This document shows, one piece after another, positions 44,021-53,643 of a stretch of DNA of 64,000 nucleotides; the stretch's first letter is position 1, and each line of letters opens with the position of its first letter. Origin of the DNA: Streptomyces sp. SLBN-118 (GTDB lineage Bacteria; Actinomycetota; Actinomycetes; Streptomycetales; Streptomycetaceae); assembly GCF_006715635.1 (NCBI RefSeq), contig NZ_VFNP01000002.1, positions 2,976,001 to 3,040,000 of the forward strand, given 5' to 3'. The notes under the pieces were generated by a model. The model was not told the DNA's origin, searched no databases, and saw only the letters and a list, made by a program, of their open reading frames with translations. A program made the translations under genes and the position numbers.

Positions 44021-46834
44021 TTACTTCTTGCGGCGGCGCCCGGCGCCCTTCTGGGCCTTCCGGCGCTCCGCCCGCGTCAGGCCGTCCCCGTCCGAACGGG
44101 CCTGACCGTCGTCGCTGATGAAGTCGCCCTCGACGATGCCGCCCTCGCCGTCCACCTTCGGCGCCGAGAAGTGCAGCCGGTCCGGCCGCTGCGGGGCATC
44201 GAGCCCCTTCGCGCGGATCTCCGGACGGGAGGCTCCCGCCGGCACGGCGTCCTCCTTGGCCAGCGAAGGAGCCGCGTCCTGCACCGGGACCTCCTCGACC
44301 TGCTGCTCGACCTGGACCTCCAGGTTGAACAGATAGCCGACGGACTCCTCCTTGATGCCCTCCATCATGGCGGTGAACATGTCGAAGCCCTCGCGCTGGT
44401 ACTCCACGAGCGGGTCCTTCTGGGCCATCGCGCGCAGGCCGATGCCCTCCTGGAGGTAGTCCATCTCGTAGAGGTGCTCGCGCCACTTGCGGTCCAGTAC
44501 GGACAGCACCACGCGCCGCTCCAGCTCACGCATGATGTCCGAGCCGAGCTGCTTCTCACGCTCGTCGTACTGCTCGTGGACGTCGTCCTTGATGGACTCG
44601 GCGATGAACTCGGCGGTGATCCCCGCGCGGTCGCCGGCCGCGTCCTCCAGCTCCTCGACGGTGATCTTCACCGGGTAGAGCTGCTTGAACGCGCCCCACA
44701 GCCGGTCCAGGTCCCACTCCTCGGCGAAGCCCTCTACGGTCTCCGCCTGGATGTACGCGTCGATGGTGTCGTCCATGAAGTGGCGCACCTGCTCGTGCAG
44801 GTCCTCGCCCTCCAGGACGCGGCGGCGCTCGCCGTAGATGACCTCACGCTGGCGGTTGAGGACCTCGTCGTACTTCAGGACGTTCTTGCGCGTCTCGAAG
44901 TTCTGCTGCTCCACCTGCGACTGCGCCGACGCGATCGCGCGTGTGACCATCTTGTTCTCGATCGGAACGTCGTCGGGGACGTTCGCCATCGACATCACGC
45001 GCTCGACCATCTGCGCCTTGAAAAGACGCATCAGGTCATCGCCGAGGGACAGGTAGAAACGGGACTCGCCCGGGTCGCCCTGACGGCCGGAACGACCGCG
45101 CAGCTGGTTGTCGATACGCCGCGACTCGTGCCGCTCGGTGCCCAGCACATAGAGCCCGCCGATGTCGGTCACCTCGTCGTGCTCGGCCTTGACGGCCGCC
45201 TCGGCGCGCTCCAGCGCGGCGGGCAGGGCCGCGGCCCACTCCTCGACGTGCTCGACCGGGTCCAGGCCGCGCTGGCGCAGCTCCGCCTCGGCGAGGTCGT
45301 CGGGGTTGCCGCCGAGCTTGATGTCCGTACCACGGCCGGCCATGTTCGTCGCGACCGTGACCGCGCCCTTGCGTCCGGCCTGGGCGACGATCGTCGCCTC
45401 CCGGTCGTGCTGCTTGGCGTTGAGGACCTCGTGCTGGATGCCGCGCTTGTTGAGCTGCTGCGAGAGGTACTCGGACTTCTCGACCGAGGTCGTGCCGACC
45501 AGGATCGGCTGGCCCTTCTCGTGCTTCTCGGCGATGTCGTCGACGACGGCGGCGAACTTGGCGACCTCGGTCCGGTAGATCAGGTCGGACTGGTCCTTGC
45601 GGACCATCGGCTTGTTCGTCGGGATCGGCACGACGCCCAGCTTGTAGATCTGGTGGAACTCGGCGGCCTCGGTCATGGCCGTACCGGTCATGCCGGAGAG
45701 CTTGCCGTAGAGGCGGAAGAAGTTCTGCAGGGTGATCGTGGCGAGGGTCTGGTTCTCGTCCTTGATGTCCACCCCTTCCTTCGCCTCGATCGCCTGGTGC
45801 ATGCCCTCGTTGTAGCGGCGGCCGGCGAGGATACGGCCGGTGTGCTCGTCGACGATCATGACTTCGCCGTCGATGACGACGTAGTCCTTGTCCTTCTTGA
45901 ACAGTTCCTTGGCCTTGATGGCGTTGTTCAGATAACCGACGAGCGGGGTGTTCACCGACTCGTAGAGGTTGTCGATGCCCAGCCAGTCCTCGACCTTGGC
46001 GACACCCGGCTCATGGATGGCGACGGTCCGCTTCTTCTCGTCGACTTCGTAGTCGCCGGTCTCCTCGATGCCCTTGAGGGGGTTGCCCGCCTCGCCCTTG
46101 GACAGGCGCGTGACCAGCTTGGCGAAGTCGCCGTACCACTTGGTGGCCTGGTCGGCCGGGCCGGAGATGATCAGCGGTGTACGGGCCTCGTCGACGAGGA
46201 TCGAATCGACCTCGTCGACGATGGCGTAGTTGTGGCCGCGCTGGACGAGCTCGTCCTTGGACCACGCCATGTTGTCGCGGAGGTAGTCGAAGCCGAACTC
46301 GTTGTTCGTTCCGTACGTAATGTCGCAGTTGTACTGTTCGCGGCGCTGAGCCGGCGTCATGTTGGCGAGGATGCAGCCGACGCTCAGGCCCAGGAACTTG
46401 TGGACCCGGCCCATCATCTCGGAGTCACGCTCGGCCAGGTAGTCGTTCACCGTGATCAGGTGGACGCCCTCGCCCGAGAGCGCGTTGAGGTAGGCGGGGA
46501 GCGTGCCGACGAGGGTCTTGCCCTCTCCGGTCTTCATCTCGGCGACATACCCGAGGTGCAGCGCGGCGCCGCCCATCATCTGTACGTCGTAGTGGCGCTG
46601 GCCGAGGACGCGCTTGGCGGCCTCACGGACGGTCGCGAACGCCTCGGGGAGCAGGTCGTCCAGGCTCTCACCGTCGGCGTACCGCTCCCTGTACTCATCG
46701 GTGAGAGCCCGCAACTCGGCGTCGGAGAGGTTGACGAAGTCCTCTTCGATGGAGTTGACCTGGTCCGCGATGCGGTGCAGTTTGCGCAGGATCTTGCCTT
46801 CGCCTGCACGCATGAGCTTGTTGAAGACGGACAC
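44021..46834 (-). CDS. secA: preprotein translocase ATPase SecA
   Basis: 937 residues from GTG 46834, with AAGGAG ten bases upstream. The opening [18 protein letters not shown] is typical. Walker A is MKTGEGKT (about residue 100) and Walker B is [22 protein letters not shown] (about 205). The second motor domain includes [16 protein letters not shown] and [21 protein letters not shown]. The C-terminus is Lys/Arg-rich ([17 protein letters not shown]) and lacks the SEC-C zinc motif, as in other actinobacterial SecA1. It powers export of unfolded proteins through SecYEG. It is a single-gene unit. Confidence 0.98.
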   Translation of the reverse strand: MSVFNKLMRAGEGKILRKLHRIADQVNSIEEDFVNLSDAELRALTDEYRERYADGESLDDLLPEAFATVREAAKRVLGQRHYDVQMMGGAALHLGYVAEMKTGEGKTLVGTLPAYLNALSGEGVHLITVNDYLAERDSEMMGRVHKFLGLSVGCILANMTPAQRREQYNCDITYGTNNEFGFDYLRDNMAWSKDELVQRGHNYAIVDEVDSILVDEARTPLIISGPADQATKWYGDFAKLVTRLSKGEAGNPLKGIEETGDYEVDEKKRTVAIHEPGVAKVEDWLGIDNLYESVNTPLVGYLNNAIKAKELFKKDKDYVVIDGEVMIVDEHTGRILAGRRYNEGMHQAIEAKEGVDIKDENQTLATITLQNFFRLYGKLSGMTGTAMTEAAEFHQIYKLGVVPIPTNKPMVRKDQSDLIYRTEVAKFAAVVDDIAEKHEKGQPILVGTTSVEKSEYLSQQLNKRGIQHEVLNAKQHDREATIVAQAGRKGAVTVATNMAGRGTDIKLGGNPDDLAEAELRQRGLDPVEHVEEWAAALPAALERAEAAVKAEHDEVTDIGGLYVLGTERHESRRIDNQLRGRSGRQGDPGESRFYLSLGDDLMRLFKAQMVERVMSMANVPDDVPIENKMVTRAIASAQSQVEQQNFETRKNVLKYDEVLNRQREVIYGERRRVLEGEDLHEQVRHFMDDTIDAYIQAETVEGFAEEWDLDRLWGAFKQLYPVKITVEELEDAAGDRAGITAEFIAESIKDDVHEQYDEREKQLGSDIMRELERRVVLSVLDRKWREHLYEMDYLQEGIGLRAMAQKDPLVEYQREGFDMFTAMMEGIKEESVGYLFNLEVQVEQQVEEVPVQDAAPSLAKEDAVPAGASRPEIRAKGLDAPQRPDRLHFSAPKVDGEGGIVEGDFISDDGQARSDGDGLTRAERRKAQKGAGRRRKK

Positions 46835-47074
46835 TGAGGTTGGTCTCCTTGCCGATCGGGCCTGGCACTGGGTCTTGTTATGGACACTGGCGCGGGCACG
46901 GCAGGTGGGCCCCACCGCAACGGCCATCGTAAGCGAGGACCGGGCCGTGTCGGGAGGTCCGCCCTCTGCCAGGCCTGCTGTCACCCGCAAAGAGAACGCG
47001 CGGGACGCGCGGAAGGTGCCGGTGAGGTACGAAAAGTGCTCGCATCCCTGCGCGGACATGACCAGAATCCGGTC

Positions 47075-47650
47075 ATGGAGCCCATCACCCTCACCACCGA
47101 ACGCCTGCTGCTGCGGTCCTTCACGAGCGACGACACGGAGGCGGTCTACCAGGCGTGCCAGGATCCCGACATCCAGCGATGGACGACCGTCCCCTCGCCC
47201 TACGAGCGCCGGCACGCGAGCGAATTCACCGGACAGACGGTCCCGGAGGGCTGGCGCTCGGGCACGATGTGCACCTTCGCGGTGCTGCCGCGCGCGGGCG
47301 GTGCGCTGATGGCATCGGTCGCGGTCAGCCTGCGGACTTTCTCGGGCACCTGGGAGATCGGCTTCTGGACGGACAAGGAGCACCGGGGGCGCGGCGTCAT
47401 GGCGGAGACCGTGGGTGCCGTGGCGCACTGGGCCTTCACCACGCTGGGGGCCACACGTCTGGAGTGGCGGGCGGAGGTCGGCAACGAGGGCTCGCGGGCC
47501 GTCGCCGAGAAGGCCGGCTTCGTGATCGAGGGGTCGCTGCGGGCCGCCCTTCTGAACAAGGACACGCTCAGGGATGTCTGGGTGGGGGCGCTGCTCCCCT
47601 CTGATCTGGGGCTGTCGAGCACCCGTCCCTATCTGCCGCCCAGGGGCTGA
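47075..47650 (+). CDS. GNAT-family N-acetyltransferase
   Basis: 191 residues. It opens with [17 protein letters not shown] as in the RimJ/RimL group. The acetyl-CoA pyrophosphate loop is [22 protein letters not shown] (about 104-125), and the following [19 protein letters not shown] is the family's second CoA-binding strand. RimJ/L-like enzymes acetylate protein N-termini or small amines; the substrate is unknown. It is divergent from secA with a 240-bp gap holding both promoters. Confidence 0.9.
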   Translation: MEPITLTTERLLLRSFTSDDTEAVYQACQDPDIQRWTTVPSPYERRHASEFTGQTVPEGWRSGTMCTFAVLPRAGGALMASVAVSLRTFSGTWEIGFWTDKEHRGRGVMAETVGAVAHWAFTTLGATRLEWRAEVGNEGSRAVAEKAGFVIEGSLRAALLNKDTLRDVWVGALLPSDLGLSSTRPYLPPRG

Positions 47651-47767
47651 CGCCTGTGGGTGGGGCAGGCGGCGAGGCGCGGTGGCCGTGTGGGGGACGG
47701 GCTGCGGGACGGCGGGCGGGCCTGAGGCCAGGACCGATTGTCAGTGCCGCCGTCTAGGGTGCGGACC

Positions 47768-48931
47768 ATGACCCCTGTGCCGCCGCCCGCCGCCGAACTG
47801 TCCGCCGACGAAGCACGCCGCATAGCCCTGCGCGCCCAGGGGTTTCTCGGCGCGCCCGACCGGCGCGGCGGGGTGCGGGGCGTGCTGCGTCATCTCGGCG
47901 CCGTCCAGCTGGACACGATCTCGGTGCTGGCGCGCTCGCACGAGCTGATTCCGTACGCGCGCCTCGGGGCTGTGGGCCGCAGGACGGTCGAGGATGCGTA
48001 CTGGACCGAGGGCCACAGCTTCGAGTACTGGTCGCACGCCGCCTGCATTCTGCCCGTCGAGGAGTGGCCCCACTTCGCCTTCCGCCGCCGCGCCTACCGC
48101 GCCCGCCCGCACTGGAACCACGACCTCCCCGAGGGCGCCTACGACGCGGTGATCAAGCAGCTGCTCGCCGAAGGCCCGCTCACCGCGACGGAGTTGGGCG
48201 GCGCGAAGAACGGCGGCGAGTGGTGGGACTGGTCGGCCTCGAAAGTCGCCGTCGAGCGCGCGCTGATGTACGGCGAGGTGGTGTGCACCGAGCGGCGCGG
48301 CTGGAAGCGGGTGTACGACCTCGCCGAGCGGGCCATCCCCGATGATCTTCTGCACGACGAGCTGGACGACCCGGAATGCCTGCGCCGGCTCGTCCGCCTC
48401 GCGGGTGAGTCGCTCGGTGTCGGCACCCGCGCGGACATCGCGGACTACCACCGCCTCAAGGGCGAGCAGTTCGACGCCGTGGTGGCGGACTCGGGGCTGG
48501 TCCCGGTCACGGTCGAGGGCTGGCCCAAGTCCGCCTGGGCGGATCCGCAGGCGCTCGCCTCCGAGCCGCGCGGCCGGCATCGTACGACCCTGCTCTCACC
48601 GTTCGACTCGCTCGTCTGGGAACGGGCACGCACCGAGCGGATCTTCGGCTTCACGCACCGCCTTGAGGCGTATGTCCCCAAGCCGAAACGGGTGTACGGC
48701 TACTTCGCGATGCCGCTGCTGTCCGGCGGGAAGCTGCTGGGCCGTGTCGACCCGGCCCGCGAGGGCACGACGCTGGTGGCGCGCCAGGTGTCGCTGGGCA
48801 GCGCGAAGGCGGTGGCACCCATGGCCCAGGCGCTGCGCGAGGCCGCTCAGTGGGTCGGCTGCCATGCGGTACGCATCGAACGGGTAGACCGCGCCGAGCT
48901 GACCGCCGACCTGGTCAAGGCAGTCTCCTGA
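47768..48931 (+). CDS. YcaQ-like (HTH_42) DNA glycosylase
   Basis: 387 residues of the winged-helix HTH_42 family. The catalytic element is Q47-L48-D49 in GAVQLDTISVLARSHEL; the Gln-hydrophobic-Asp form marks the YcaQ/AlkX-like branch, whereas AlkZ-like members have Gln-x-Gln. Three tandem winged helices follow, ending in VRIERVDRAELTADL. E. coli YcaQ unhooks interstrand DNA crosslinks made by alkylating agents, so a base-excision repair role is expected. No natural-product resistance genes flank it, which suggests housekeeping repair rather than self-resistance. Confidence 0.85.
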   Translation: MTPVPPPAAELSADEARRIALRAQGFLGAPDRRGGVRGVLRHLGAVQLDTISVLARSHELIPYARLGAVGRRTVEDAYWTEGHSFEYWSHAACILPVEEWPHFAFRRRAYRARPHWNHDLPEGAYDAVIKQLLAEGPLTATELGGAKNGGEWWDWSASKVAVERALMYGEVVCTERRGWKRVYDLAERAIPDDLLHDELDDPECLRRLVRLAGESLGVGTRADIADYHRLKGEQFDAVVADSGLVPVTVEGWPKSAWADPQALASEPRGRHRTTLLSPFDSLVWERARTERIFGFTHRLEAYVPKPKRVYGYFAMPLLSGGKLLGRVDPAREGTTLVARQVSLGSAKAVAPMAQALREAAQWVGCHAVRIERVDRAELTADLVKAVS

Positions 48932-48973
48932 GCGCCACCGGTGATCAGTGCCGGTAGTCAGTACCGGTGAGCA

Positions 48974-49726
48974 CTACCGAATCTCGAGGATCTTCTCCCG
49001 CATCGCGTAGACCACGGCCTCCATCCTGGAGTGCAGCTGCAGCTTCTCCAGGATGTTGCGAACGTGGTTCTTCACCGTGTTCTCGGAGATGAACAACTCC
49101 TTGGCGATGTCCCGGTTGTTCATCCCCGTGGCGACCAGCTTGAGCACTTCCAGCTCCCGGTCGGTCAGCCGGGGCGCGGGCACGAGCCTGCGCTCGTCGG
49201 TGCGCTGGATCATCGACTTGAACTCGGTCAGCAGCTTGGAAGCCATGGACGGGCTGATCTGCGACTGCCCGTCGGCCACCGCGCGGATCGCCGTGGCCAC
49301 CTCGTCGGTGGAGATTTCCTTGAGCAGATAGCCGGTTGCGCCCGCCTTGATCGCGTCGTAGAGGTCGGCCTCCTCGTCGCTGATCGTCAGCATGATGATC
49401 TTCGCACTGGGAGCCACCTCCTTGATGGACGTACACGCTTCGATGCCGCCGCGCTTGGGCATCCGCACATCCATCAGCACGATGTCGGGAAGAAGATCGG
49501 CGGCCTTGTCGACCGCTTCGGCGCCGTCGCCCGCCTCGCCCACGACCTGGATGTCCTCCTCCTGCGCGAGGACGATCTCCAGTCCCCGCCGGAACAGGGC
49601 GTGATCGTCGACCACAAGAACCCTGATGGGCTCCTTGCGGGAGTCACCGTGTCCCGCGCCGCCTTCGGCGACTGTGGAGCCGGCGTCGCCCGTGTCGCTA
49701 TGAACCGGCCCGAAGCTGTCCGCCAT
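48974..49726 (-). CDS. LuxR/NarL-family response regulator, no kinase gene adjacent
   Basis: 250 residues from ATG 49726, with GGGGGAGGA three bases upstream. A disordered N-terminus of about 32 residues precedes the receiver domain with DD at 40-41, phospho-acceptor Asp86 in DIVLMDVRMP and Lys in LLKEIS. The C-terminal LuxR helix-turn-helix is LTDRELEVLKLVATGMNNRDIAKELFISENTVKNHVRNIL. No histidine kinase gene is adjacent, so it is an orphan. Position beside hpf suggests the S. coelicolor orphan regulator in the SCO3008 position, linked to development and antibiotic production; I am only moderately sure of that correspondence. Confidence 0.9.
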   Translation of the reverse strand: MADSFGPVHSDTGDAGSTVAEGGAGHGDSRKEPIRVLVVDDHALFRRGLEIVLAQEEDIQVVGEAGDGAEAVDKAADLLPDIVLMDVRMPKRGGIEACTSIKEVAPSAKIIMLTISDEEADLYDAIKAGATGYLLKEISTDEVATAIRAVADGQSQISPSMASKLLTEFKSMIQRTDERRLVPAPRLTDRELEVLKLVATGMNNRDIAKELFISENTVKNHVRNILEKLQLHSRMEAVVYAMREKILEIR

Positions 49727-49860
49727 CGTTCCTCCCCCTGAAGGCCGCGGCCTGAAGATCATGTCTCGTCCGCCAACGACATTACAGAGTGCATCGGTTG
49801 GCCTGGGACGCCATGCTTTCATGCCCGGGCGGCAGAGCGGTGCTCCTTGTGGTCGCACGG

Positions 49861-49900
49861 TGGTGCCCCTGGGGGCGCACGTTGCACTCCAGGGGCACCA
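49861..49900. terminator. terminator after hpf
   Basis: TGGTGCCCCTGG (49861-49872) pairs perfectly with CCAGGGGCACCA (49889-49900) around 16 bases. It starts about 20 bp past the hpf stop on the minus strand. Confidence 0.8.
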
Positions 49901-49919
49901 TCTACCAGCCTGGCGGCCG

Positions 49920-50609
49920 CTATCCGCCGAGCGCACCTCCGGCCCCGCCCGCCTCGGATCCGGCCAGCGGGTCGGTCTCCAGGTGGATGACGCCATAGTC
50001 GTAGGCGTGCCGTCGGTAGACGACACTGGGCTGCTTCGTCTCGGAGTCGACAAAGAGGTAGAAGTCGTGCCCGACCAGTTCCATCTCGTAGAGGGCCTGG
50101 TCGAGCGTCATCGGTGCTGCGGTGTGGACCTTCTCGCGGACCACCAGCGGTCCCTCGCCCTGGATTTCGAGCGAGCCGATCCTGGTGGTGGGAATGGATG
50201 GGGGCGCCTCTTCGACGAGGGGCCGGCCGTTGGCGTTCAATTGGGCGACGCCGGGGACGACATCGGCTACCTCGGAGGCCGAAATCCGGCCACTTCCACG
50301 GCGGTTGTAGCGCTTCTCGTGCTGCTTGCGCAGCCGGGCCTCAAGCTTGCCGGTGGCGAGGTCGAGCGCTGCGTACGGGTCGGCGGCTGCGGCCTCCGCC
50401 CGGATCACCGGGCCTCGGGAATGGAGCGTGATCTCCACACGGTCGGAACGGTCGGCCTGCCGCGGGTTGTGCTCCTTGGACACCTCGACGTCCAGGCTGA
50501 TCACCTTGCCGTCGAGCTTCTGGATCTTCTCCAGCTTCAGCTTCTCGGCCACGTGCTTGCGGAACCGCTCGGGCACCTCGGTCTTGCGGCCCTTGACGAC
50601 GATGTCCAC
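49920..50609 (-). CDS. hpf: long-form ribosome hibernation-promoting factor
   Basis: 229 residues from GTG 50609 (VDIVVKGRK). The N-terminal domain (about 1-100) is the RaiA/YfiA ribosome-binding fold, with VEITLHSRGPVIRAEAAAADPYAALDLATGKLEARLRK. A linker of about 60 residues leads to the C-terminal dimerisation domain (about 160-215: APMTLDQALYEMELVGHDFYLFVDSETKQPSVVYRRHAYDYGVIHL). Long HPF joins two 70S particles into inactive 100S dimers under stress. A perfect 24-bp palindrome lies 65-88 bp upstream. Confidence 0.97.
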   Translation of the reverse strand: MDIVVKGRKTEVPERFRKHVAEKLKLEKIQKLDGKVISLDVEVSKEHNPRQADRSDRVEITLHSRGPVIRAEAAAADPYAALDLATGKLEARLRKQHEKRYNRRGSGRISASEVADVVPGVAQLNANGRPLVEEAPPSIPTTRIGSLEIQGEGPLVVREKVHTAAPMTLDQALYEMELVGHDFYLFVDSETKQPSVVYRRHAYDYGVIHLETDPLAGSEAGGAGGALGG

Positions 50610-50938
50610 GCAGAACTCCGTTCCCGGATAGCTCCGTCCGCTCGCAGGCTGCGGAGCGTCTCCCTCTTGCACCAGACTCCGGTGATCACCGGAGTCTCGG
50701 ACTTGGCGACTTTCACCTCCTCCTCCCCAGTCGACAAGATCCCCACCCACCACTTTCGAGGTTTTGTGTCCCTCGAATCCCTGGCCGCAACCGGCCCTGC
50801 TTTCGGTGCGGTACGGCAATCGCCATTCCTCACAACCGAACATATCTCGCCCGGACCTGTGTCGGCACCCGCTACCAGCGCGTACCTCCATTCGGGCCTT
50901 ATTCGGCTCTCACTACCTGCAACGATGCAAGTTCTCGG
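50610..50938. other. hpf promoter and leader region
   Basis: 329 bp between hpf and the upstream, co-directional comF. Besides the palindrome at 50674-50697 it holds a CT-rich tract and an AT-richer stretch around 50820-50930 that probably contains the promoter. I see no gene or terminator for comF that is convincing here. Confidence 0.4.
50674..50697. promoter_or_regulatory. perfect 24-bp palindrome upstream of hpf
   Basis: The half-site is AGACTCCGGTGA followed directly by its exact reverse complement, with no spacer. As DNA it looks like a homodimer operator; as RNA it would be a poor hairpin because there is no loop, which favours the operator reading. Confidence 0.55.
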
Positions 50939-51664
50939 TCAGTTCCGACGCATTTCGAAAGACAGCGGCGGGACGGCGACCACCGCGGCGCCAAGCCACA
51001 GCGGTCCGGGAAATCGCAGCGCGGAGGCCGCACGGAGCGCCCGCGCCGCCTCGGCCAGCGACGCCCCGGTGGTCATGAGGTCGTCCACCAGGACCACCCT
51101 GCCGTCTGCCAGAAGCCGTCCCCCCGCGGCGGCGACATCCAGGGCCGCCGCCAGATTTTCCACCCGCATACGGGCCGTGAGACCCGCTTGGTCGGCCACG
51201 TCCCGCCGCTGGCGCAGCACCGGGAGCACCCTGGCCTCCGTCCCCGTCCGCCGCAGCTCGCCCGCGGCGGCCAGCGCCATACGCCGCACGGCATCGTGCC
51301 CCCGCGCCCGCACCGCACGCCGCGCCGACGGCACCGGTACGAGGAGCAGCGGGCCAGTCCCCCGGCCGGTTGACGACGCCGAGCCCCGCACCGCCCCGGC
51401 GAGCGCGACACCCAGCGGCCGGGCCAGCCCCAGCATTCCCCGCTCCTTGTGCGCCAGCAGCAGGGCACGCACGGCATCGGCATACGGAGCGGCGGCGTGC
51501 ACCACCGGCAGGCCCGGGGGCTCGGGCACCGGCCTCGCCCTGCGCGCCAGGCTGCCGTACAGCGCCCACGCGCACTCCTCGCACAACGGCGTACGAGGAG
51601 TGCCGCAGCCGCCGCAGGCGACCGGCAGCACCAGACCGGAGATTTCCCGCCACCATCCCCGCAT
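50939..51664 (-). CDS. comF: ComF-family phosphoribosyltransferase-like protein
   Basis: About 241 residues from ATG 51664; a GTG three codons earlier is possible. The N-terminal zinc-binding cysteines are CGGCGTPRTPLCEEC. The PRTase fold has LLVPVPSARRAVRARGHD and the PRPP loop VVLVDDLMTTGAS. ComF proteins take part in DNA uptake in competent bacteria and are linked to replication-fork repair elsewhere; the role in Streptomyces is not established. It follows lpqB on the same strand by ~125 bp. Confidence 0.88.
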   Translation of the reverse strand: MRGWWREISGLVLPVACGGCGTPRTPLCEECAWALYGSLARRARPVPEPPGLPVVHAAAPYADAVRALLLAHKERGMLGLARPLGVALAGAVRGSASSTGRGTGPLLLVPVPSARRAVRARGHDAVRRMALAAAGELRRTGTEARVLPVLRQRRDVADQAGLTARMRVENLAAALDVAAAGGRLLADGRVVLVDDLMTTGASLAEAARALRAASALRFPGPLWLGAAVVAVPPLSFEMRRN

Positions 51665-51789
51665 GACAACCACTGTGCCGATGACTGGAGCGCCGTTCCA
51701 CCCCTGTGGATAACCTCCACTCGGGACAGCTCCGGCGGGCCTCCACGGGCCCTGTGAGGCGTCGCAGGGCCCCTGTTTCCGGCAACCTG

Positions 51790-53643
51790 TTACCCCGGGT
51801 AGACCGGCGACGAGCCCTTCTTGACGAGCGTCTGCCAGTTCGCGCCGGGCGGCAGCTTCACGATGCCGTCATCCTCCGAGTACGCCACCAGCGGGCTGCT
51901 CTCGTCGTCGGAGGCGGCGACAGCCTTGACCCGGTTCAGACCCGGCAGGACGCTCGTGTCCGAACTCGAGCCGTCCGTCTGCATGTACCGCACCTGCTGC
52001 ACTCCGCCGGACTCCTTGCCGACCACCACGAGCCTGCTGGGTCCCGCCCAGGAAACAGCCGTCACCGTCTCCATCTGCGGCGCCGCGGGCCGCAGTTCCG
52101 CGACGGACACCACGGGGTTGGCTTTCGGGCCCTGGCGCTCGACACGTCCGATCTTCAGCGTCGTCTTGTCGTCCTTGGTCAGCAGCAGCGCGACGCGCAC
52201 ACCGTCGGCCGAGACCCTGACCGCCTCGATCCGTGCGCCGTCGAGCCCGGGGATGATCTTGACGGTCTGCGGTGCACCCGCGCCCTGCGCCAGGCGCAGC
52301 AGCGCCGGATGACGAGGATCACGATCGGCGACCCACAGATCGTTCCGGCCGTCCCAGCTGGGCGCCGAAAGCCGGTTCGCGGGGCTGTCGCCGTGGCTGC
52401 GGACCAGCGGCTGGCCGAGCTCGCTGTCCGCCATGAGGGACGACACGTACAGGCTGCTGTAGTCCTTCGCGACGGCCGCCGCGGTGCGCTCGTCGCGAGC
52501 CACCCCGACCATGCTCATCTGCAGGCGGCCATTGCCGAACGGACCGAGCACATTCTCCGGCTCGGTTGCGTCCTTGGCGGCGCCCGACAGCAGCGCCAGT
52601 TGGTTCTTGCTGTCGACGAAGTACTGGTTCATCGACTGGCCCGAGACGTGGCCCCCTGCGTACCCCTCGGCCTGGCTGCTGTTGACCACGCACAGCTGCG
52701 AGCCGTCCGCACGCTGCAGCTCCACCTGCTCGACCCTGGTGGACGTCAGATCCTTCAGCGTGAACAGAATCTGCGCCGCCATCCTCGAACACTGCAAGCG
52801 GCCCACATTGGACGCCTTCTCGTTGAGTGGCACCTTCAGCGCGTTCCGGTCGTCGAACGCCAGCGACTTGGTGCCCTTCTTCAGCGTCGTGCCGGTCGGG
52901 AAGGGCGACTCGACCACAGGCTTCAGCCAGTTCGTCGGACCGTCGAGCAGCGCCTTGACCGACTGCGTGACCGGATCCATCCGGGTCACGGGGTCGAGCC
53001 GCTGACGGATGTAGACCGGGTCGGCCACCATCGTGGAGGCCTGGCCCGAGGCGAAGTAGTACTTGTTCACCGAGATGTAGTTGCGCCGGAAGTCGGACGC
53101 GCCGAGCACCAGCCCCGGCGGCAGCTTGTCGATCCGCCACTCCTTGCCGTCCGGACCGCTCTGCTGGGTCAGGTGAATCGTCTCGCTGTACGGGCTGGGC
53201 GTGACGGCCTGGTAGGCATGCTCCGGGTCCACCGTGGCGATCTGCGTGCCCAGGAGCGGATAATCGACTCCCGGATTCTCCCGGCCGCCGGTTATCGCCT
53301 GCCCAGAGCCGGGCGCGGCCGACAGCACCGTGGTGCCCGCGTCCGGCCGCCACTTCTTGGAGGTCTCCGGCATCAGATACGTCCGGGCGATGGCGAAGTC
53401 CGTATCGTCGCTGGTCATCGCCTCCAGGAAGCCAGTGACGATCTCGATCGGACTGGCGCCCTTGCGCGGCGGCACCGCGTACACGCGCACCTGCGAATCC
53501 GCACGCTGGGACGCCTTCACCGCGTGGATGTCGCCGCTGTCGGGCATCGAGGCGCACCCCGCCAGGAGCACACCGCTGCAGCCCAGCAGGGCGGAAACCT
53601 TGAGCGCGCCTCGGCGGCTGTCGCGTCGGGGGTCAGCGCCCAC
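51790..53643 (-). CDS. lpqB: lipoprotein LpqB
   Basis: 617 residues from GTG 53643, overlapping the end of mtrB by 11 bases. The lipobox is LLAGC. A GerMN domain (about 200-320) precedes a beta-propeller-like C-terminal half. In mycobacteria LpqB binds the sensor kinase MtrB and modulates its output, and the conserved mtrA-mtrB-lpqB order here supports the same role. Confidence 0.95.
   Translation of the reverse strand: MGADPRRDSRRGALKVSALLGCSGVLLAGCASMPDSGDIHAVKASQRADSQVRVYAVPPRKGASPIEIVTGFLEAMTSDDTDFAIARTYLMPETSKKWRPDAGTTVLSAAPGSGQAITGGRENPGVDYPLLGTQIATVDPEHAYQAVTPSPYSETIHLTQQSGPDGKEWRIDKLPPGLVLGASDFRRNYISVNKYYFASGQASTMVADPVYIRQRLDPVTRMDPVTQSVKALLDGPTNWLKPVVESPFPTGTTLKKGTKSLAFDDRNALKVPLNEKASNVGRLQCSRMAAQILFTLKDLTSTRVEQVELQRADGSQLCVVNSSQAEGYAGGHVSGQSMNQYFVDSKNQLALLSGAAKDATEPENVLGPFGNGRLQMSMVGVARDERTAAAVAKDYSSLYVSSLMADSELGQPLVRSHGDSPANRLSAPSWDGRNDLWVADRDPRHPALLRLAQGAGAPQTVKIIPGLDGARIEAVRVSADGVRVALLLTKDDKTTLKIGRVERQGPKANPVVSVAELRPAAPQMETVTAVSWAGPSRLVVVGKESGGVQQVRYMQTDGSSSDTSVLPGLNRVKAVAASDDESSPLVAYSEDDGIVKLPPGANWQTLVKKGSSPVYPG

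Noticed and set aside
44171..46837. 888-residue open frame opposite secA
   Set aside because: Leu/Val/Asp-rich antisense shadow; secA on the minus strand is unambiguous.
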